Made by a program: the position numbers and the translations under genes. A DNA stretch of 64,000 nt, taken from NCBI RefSeq assembly GCF_015477775.1, contig NZ_JADLQO010000001.1, positions 1,054,001 to 1,118,000 on the forward strand. Direction: 5' to 3'. The stretch is from Nocardia abscessus. GTDB lineage: Bacteria; Actinomycetota; Actinomycetes; Mycobacteriales; Mycobacteriaceae. A model generated the notes under the pieces. The model made no database searches. It was not told where the DNA came from and saw nothing but the letters and a program-made list of their open reading frames with translations. This document shows positions 62,688 to 64,000 of the stretch, one piece after another (position 1 is the first letter of the stretch; every line of letters starts with the position of its first letter).

Positions 62688-64000
62688 TTACGTTGCACCG
62701 CCTTCGAATACAAATCCAGCAGGCGCTGGTTCGGGTCGTAGCGTTTCTTCAGTTCGGTGTAGGTGTTTCCGCCGTAGAGCGCCGCGAACTCATCCTTGCC
62801 GTAGTAGGAATCCGAGTACAGCGACTTATGACCGTCGAAGTCGGTCACCGTGCGTTCGATGGCGCGGTTGGCCGCTCCCTCTTGCTGCCCGGCGACGGTG
62901 GGCACGGCCGACCAGAATCCGACGTTGACGTAGGTTCGGTCCGGCTCCAGGGGATACAGCGGCCAGGGGCGTCCGCCCGGCCGGTCCGCCTCGCCGGTGT
63001 CGCGCAAACGCAGCGGGCACAGCCAGATCGGCTCGATCGGGATCTCGCGCAGAAACCATTCCACGAAGTCGGCGGTGCGATCCACCGGTACCTCGATGTC
63101 CTGCACGACCCGCTCCCGTGGCGGATTGCCCTTGCGGGCCTCCAGTTTGTCGCCGATGTCGTATTTGTGGTCCAGCGCTATGAGTTTCCAGTAGAAACTG
63201 CTGCGCCGGTAGCGTTTCGGCCAGAACCGGCGGATCTTCGGGTTCTGCGCGCCGAACGCGCGGGAGCACCAGAACCAGTCGGTGTCCCAGCGCCACAGGT
63301 AGTCGTGGATGGTCAGGCGGTCGCGTCGGGGCTCGGCGCCGTCGTGCTGGATCGACCGGTAGTAGATGTCCATCCCGGTGTAGTCGCTGACCGGGCCCGG
63401 CTCGTCGGTCCGGCGGCCCAGCGTCAGGTAGCTCTCGTCGGCGGAGAACACGACGCCGTCGAGGTAGTCGACTCCCTCGCCGTCGAAGGTCCGGTCCGTG
63501 ACGATCGCGGCGAGGGTCGACTCCAGCTCCCGCAGATCGTGAAACCGCACGTGCCGCAGGGCGACGTACGGCTCGACCTCCTCCAGCTCGATCTTCAGCC
63601 GGACGGTGTAGCCCAGCGTGCCGTAGGAGTTCGGGAAACCGCGGAACAGATCGGCGTACTCGTTGTCCGGCGTCACGGTGAGGATTTCGCCCGCGCCGGT
63701 CAGCACGTCCATTTCCAGCACGGACTCGTGCGGTAGGCCGTTGCGGAACGAGGTGGACTCGATGCCGAGACCGGTGACCGCGCCGCCGAGGGTGATCGTC
63801 TTGAGCTGCGGAACGACCAGTGGCGCCAGCCCGTACGGGAGGGTGGCGGCCACCAGTTCCTCGTAGGTGGTCATGCCCGCCACGTCGGCGGTCTTGGCGA
63901 CCGGGTCCACCGCGATGACGCGGGTCAGTCCGGAGACGTCGAGACCGGGCGCGTTGTTCGCGGCCCTGGCGCGGAAAAGGTTCGAGGTCTTTTTCGCCAA
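62684..64000 (-). CDS. FAD-binding oxidoreductase, Rv3719-like, 5' end outside window
   Basis: A flavoprotein of the vanillyl-alcohol-oxidase/PCMH type. In the 438 residues present are the FAD-binding segment LKTITLGGAVTGLGIESTSF and the dehydrogenase segments FRGFPNSYGTLGYTVRLKIE and DWFWCSRAFGAQNPKIRRFW, plus the end DPNQRLLDLYSKAVQRK. It matches Rv3719 closely. In M. tuberculosis the protein continues upstream of the point reached at position 64000, so the true start is outside; the TTG at the edge is coincidental. It is translated just before the CFA-type methyltransferase, with overlapping stop and start. Confidence 0.88.
   Translation of the reverse strand: MAKKTSNLFRARAANNAPGLDVSGLTRVIAVDPVAKTADVAGMTTYEELVAATLPYGLAPLVVPQLKTITLGGAVTGLGIESTSFRNGLPHESVLEMDVLTGAGEILTVTPDNEYADLFRGFPNSYGTLGYTVRLKIELEEVEPYVALRHVRFHDLRELESTLAAIVTDRTFDGEGVDYLDGVVFSADESYLTLGRRTDEPGPVSDYTGMDIYYRSIQHDGAEPRRDRLTIHDYLWRWDTDWFWCSRAFGAQNPKIRRFWPKRYRRSSFYWKLIALDHKYDIGDKLEARKGNPPRERVVQDIEVPVDRTADFVEWFLREIPIEPIWLCPLRLRDTGEADRPGGRPWPLYPLEPDRTYVNVGFWSAVPTVAGQQEGAANRAIERTVTDFDGHKSLYSDSYYGKDEFAALYGGNTYTELKKRYDPNQRLLDLYSKAVQRK

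Noticed and set aside
63990..64000. TTG start of the FAD oxidase at the window edge
   Set aside because: Homologues extend about 30 residues further upstream, so the gene is cut by the window end.

Overview
The window is very GC-rich chromosomal DNA from a mycolic-acid-type actinobacterium, most probably Nocardia or a close relative. The evidence is a KasA-like ketosynthase with a FadD32-like acyl-AMP ligase, MMPL lipid transporters, a PknK-type kinase, a wax-ester/TAG-synthase-like protein and a FadA/FadB pair. Several neighbourhoods also match the Mycobacterium tuberculosis order (tyrA - tadA - tRNA-Ser; ffs - Rv3722c-type aminotransferase; dnaX; Rv3720/Rv3719-type cyclopropane synthase plus FAD oxidase). 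Species assignment is inference. No insertion sequence, integrase, prophage or CRISPR array was found.

Layout. 0-4.3 kb: the 5' part of a C5-cytosine methyltransferase, then a KasA-like ketosynthase followed by a fatty acyl-AMP ligase, and a small monooxygenase-fold gene. 4.5-9 kb: a heterodimeric ABC exporter and a glycolipid-binding-domain protein. 9-11.2 kb: tyrA, the tadA pair and tRNA-Ser(CGA). 11.2-16.3 kb: a second deaminase, an ABM-domain membrane protein with guanine deaminase, a carboxymuconolactone-decarboxylase-type pair, and three small membrane proteins, two of them tandem paralogues. 16.3-23.7 kb: an MMPL transporter divergent from a TetR regulator, an Rrf2 regulator, and a second heterodimeric ABC exporter. 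23.7-28.6 kb: tgt, a YhhQ-type queuosine-precursor transporter and gluQ, which together look like queuine salvage and Q-tRNA(Asp) glutamylation. 28.6-34 kb: DUF309, an orphan DUF397, a stand-alone qcrB and a WS/DGAT-like acyltransferase. 34-38.2 kb: tRNA-Ser(GGA), the SRP RNA, an aspartate aminotransferase, a SRPBCC protein, a methyltransferase and a HhH-GPD repair protein. 38.2-43.5 kb: a secreted protein, a cysteine-ended leader peptide ahead of a ROK regulator, a DUF2207 protein and a zinc protease. 43.5-49 kb: amt, a TetR/MMPL operon with a clustered operator, and an unrecognised gene. 49-64 kb: dnaX with a greatly expanded low-complexity region, fadA-fadB behind a 38-bp tandem repeat, a phytase-like secreted protein, pknK, and a cyclopropane-synthase/FAD-oxidase pair.

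Strongest leads. (1) Positions 39118-39347: a leaderless 35-codon ORF ends with one Cys codon and then two adjacent Cys codons, and those adjacent codons form one arm of a hairpin ahead of a ROK gene, as expected of a cysteine-responsive attenuator. (2) The KasA/FadD32-like two-gene locus has no ACP or PKS nearby. (3) A perfect Crp-type palindrome lies upstream of dnaX. (4) The fadAB leader carries a 38-bp tandem repeat behind a promoter with a dyad in its spacer. (5) Three queuosine salvage and use genes lie within 5 kb. All of these were read by eye; no database search was run.
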